Positions 62,593 through 63,778 of a stretch of DNA of 63,778 bases are shown here, piece by piece. Under the pieces are notes generated by a model that was given only the letters and a program-made list of their open reading frames with translations, did not search any database and had not been told where the DNA came from. Source of the stretch: Flavobacterium limi (GTDB taxonomy: Bacteria; Bacteroidota; Bacteroidia; Flavobacteriales; Flavobacteriaceae); the NCBI RefSeq assembly GCF_010645075.1, contig NZ_JAADZV010000016.1:1-63778 (forward strand), read 5' to 3'. Position numbers and translations under genes: made by a program. The stretch's first letter is position 1. Each line of letters opens with the position of its first letter.

Positions 62593-63228
62593 ATGAAAAT
62601 AGAAATTTGGTCGGACATTATGTGTCCGTTTTGTTATATCGGAAAAAGACAATTGGAATCAGCTTTGGCAGGATTTCCAGATGATGAATTTGAAATCGAA
62701 TGGAAAAGCTTTCAGCTTGATCCAACTATTGAATCGCAATCTGGAAAAGATGTATATACATTTTTAGCTGAGCGAAAAGGAATTTCTGTTGAACAATCAA
62801 TAGAAATGCATAAAGGTGTTACGGAGCGTGCTAAGAATGTTGGTTTAGATTATCATTTTGATAAAGCAGTTATTTCAAATTCACTAACTGCACATCGTAT
62901 TATACATTTGGCTAAAAAAAATAATTTAGCAGATGAAATGGAAGAAATTTTCTTTAAAGCTTATTTTACAGAAGGAAAGGATTTGAGTGATGTTTCAACA
63001 TTAATAAAATTAGGAATCCAGGCTGGGTTAAATGAAAATAAAGTTCGTGAAGTAATAGAAAATGAAAGTATGTTTTTGAATGATGTAAAAAAGGATATTG
63101 CCGAAGCACAGGAAATTGGTGTGCAGGGTGTGCCTTTTTTTGTTTTTGATAGAAAATATGCTATTTCAGGAGCTCAGCCCGTTGAGGCCTTTGTACAAAC
63201 AATTAATGAGGTTAGGAATAAGAAGTAG
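62593..63228 (+). CDS. DsbA-family (FrnE-like) thiol oxidoreductase
   Basis: A 211-residue protein of the thioredoxin fold with the active site CPFC at residues 11-14 (SDIMCPFCYIGKRQ), cis-Pro loop GVQGVPFFVFDRKYAISGAQ and a helical insertion. This is the FrnE type of polyketide-associated and stress-linked oxidoreductases. There is no signal peptide, so it is probably cytosolic. The frame is open to 62557, but the ATG at 62593 fits the family N-terminus (MKIEIWSDI). Function of the Bacteroidota members is not established. Confidence 0.9.
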   Translation: MKIEIWSDIMCPFCYIGKRQLESALAGFPDDEFEIEWKSFQLDPTIESQSGKDVYTFLAERKGISVEQSIEMHKGVTERAKNVGLDYHFDKAVISNSLTAHRIIHLAKKNNLADEMEEIFFKAYFTEGKDLSDVSTLIKLGIQAGLNENKVREVIENESMFLNDVKKDIAEAQEIGVQGVPFFVFDRKYAISGAQPVEAFVQTINEVRNKK

Positions 63229-63248
63229 TTTTTATACATATATAATAG

Positions 63249-63287
63249 CGTAACCCGGCATTTTTGAAAACGTGTCGGTTTTTTTTT
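63249..63287 (+). terminator. Terminator after the DsbA-family gene
   Basis: An imperfect stem (AACCCGGCA with TGTCGGTT) is followed by a long run of T. Confidence 0.6.
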
Positions 63288-63339
63288 TGTACATATCTAG
63301 TATGATGAATAAATTGGGAGTATGGAATATTAATAATAG

Positions 63340-63420
63340 GGAGCTATTTCCCGCTATCCGTTTCAATCTTTTGTTTTTTTAAAGGAAAAAACAAAAGGAT
63401 TTCCACTTCTATCGGGGCTA
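63340..63420 (+). repeat. Structured dispersed repeat, copy D
   Basis: An 81 bp element. Outer pairing is AGC (63342-63344) with GCT (63417-63419), and CCCG (63350-63353) with CGGG (63413-63416). The inner hairpin is TTTTGTTTTTT (63369-63379) with AAAAAACAAAA (63386-63396), an 11 bp stem whose sequence is quite different from copies B and C but still pairs. Confidence 0.85.
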
Positions 63421-63484
63421 TTGGAGTTGTTTTAGGATAATGCTTCGGTTTTGAGGAAATAATAATAAGCTTTTAAAGTGATGA

Positions 63485-63649
63485 ATATTCTCAGAAAAGA
63501 GGTGTGAAGGTTTAAAACTTTTCAAAAAGGATAATGAAAAGTATCTTAAAATTGATGGAATTACATACATTTACAGAAAAAGCTTACGTGTTGGTAAAAA
63601 AAATGGTTTTGTAAAAACGGTGTTATCAATAAGTTATGAAAAGAATTGA
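63485..63649 (+). pseudogene. Start-less open frame, possible gene remnant
   Basis: 54 codons are open from just after a TGA at 63482 to TGA at 63647, containing YLKIDGITYIYRKSLRVGKK and FVKTVLSISYEKN. There is no ATG in a sensible place and no recognised family. It may be the 3' end of a lost gene. Confidence 0.25.
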
Positions 63650-63679
63650 AAAAAGATTGAAATTATGCAATAAAAAAGC

Positions 63680-63710
63680 TTGTAAATGTAAATAGATGTT
63701 CTACTTTTGC
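63680..63710 (+). promoter_or_regulatory. Strong primary promoter, probably of an rRNA operon
   Basis: TTG at 63680-63682 and TACTTTTGC at 63702-63710 are 19 bases apart, an ideal Bacteroidota promoter. The following CACCCGCAACAGCGAAGG segment resembles the start of rRNA leaders in Flavobacterium. The transcribed gene lies outside the window. Confidence 0.65.
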
Positions 63711-63778
63711 ACCCGCAACAGCGAAGGCGTTCATCGAAATACTGACAAGAGATAAGAATTGAGAGAGAAGAGATTTTC

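Larger units (their letters stand above)
63229..63778. other. Gene-poor right end
   Basis: No intact gene in 550 bases. It holds a terminator, repeat copy D, a start-less coding remnant and a strong promoter near the end. Confidence 0.6.

Overview
The window reads as chromosomal DNA of a gliding Bacteroidota bacterium, most likely a Flavobacterium. The signs are AT-rich DNA, one fused SecD-SecF protein, GldF and GldG, PorP/SprF and CHU_C-type proteins, type IX secretion (T9SS) sorting domains, a hybrid two-component system regulator, and several -7 promoter boxes of the TAnnTTTG type used by the Bacteroidota primary sigma factor. I saw no complete insertion sequence, prophage, CRISPR array or tRNA. 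The extreme left edge may be the end of an IS3-like element. The right edge holds a strong promoter that probably leads into an rRNA operon just outside the window.

Layout. 1-8.4 kb: a DUF2911 protein, a GreA/GreB C-domain-like protein, two tandem asparagine synthetase genes, gyrB and mdh, most with clear terminators. 8.6-17.3 kb: secDF, then a leftward run of lgt, yidD, cysS, folE and an aminotransferase. 17.4-24.6 kb: a retropepsin/PDZ protein, then a large CHU_C surface protein with its PorP/SprF partner and an OmpA/PD40/TPR lipid-envelope protein, a typical T9SS type B cargo cluster. 24.7-34 kb: small envelope proteins, valS, an overlapping pair of unrecognised exported proteins, a DUF4294 protein and an M42 peptidase. 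34-41.6 kb: a response regulator and sensor kinase followed by a CzcCBA-type metal efflux operon, with phased TTAAG repeats in front of the efflux genes. 41.8-46.2 kb: ankyrin protein, NTF2-like lipoprotein, GH26 mannanase, purC and a HAD phosphatase. 46.3-56 kb: a hybrid two-component regulator divergent from a pectin methylesterase and a rhamnogalacturonan acetylesterase, both exported by T9SS; together they look like a small pectin de-esterification locus without SusC/SusD. 56-63.2 kb: a cytochrome c lipoprotein, phoH, a SAM hydrolase, gldF-gldG, dnaN and a DsbA-family protein.

The most interesting signals are these. (1) The second asparagine synthetase has glycine in place of the N-terminal catalytic cysteine, while its other glutaminase and synthetase motifs are intact. 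(2) A dispersed 75-81 bp structured repeat occurs four times; its stems change sequence between copies but keep pairing, which suggests a selected RNA or DNA structure. (3) Four TTAAG repeats at 10-12 bp steps form a likely operator for the metal efflux operon. (4) Two exported proteins of unknown function are encoded by overlapping genes. (5) Long inverted repeats of related sequence lie between gyrB and mdh and in the valS leader. All calls come from reading the sequence and recalled family knowledge; no search was run.
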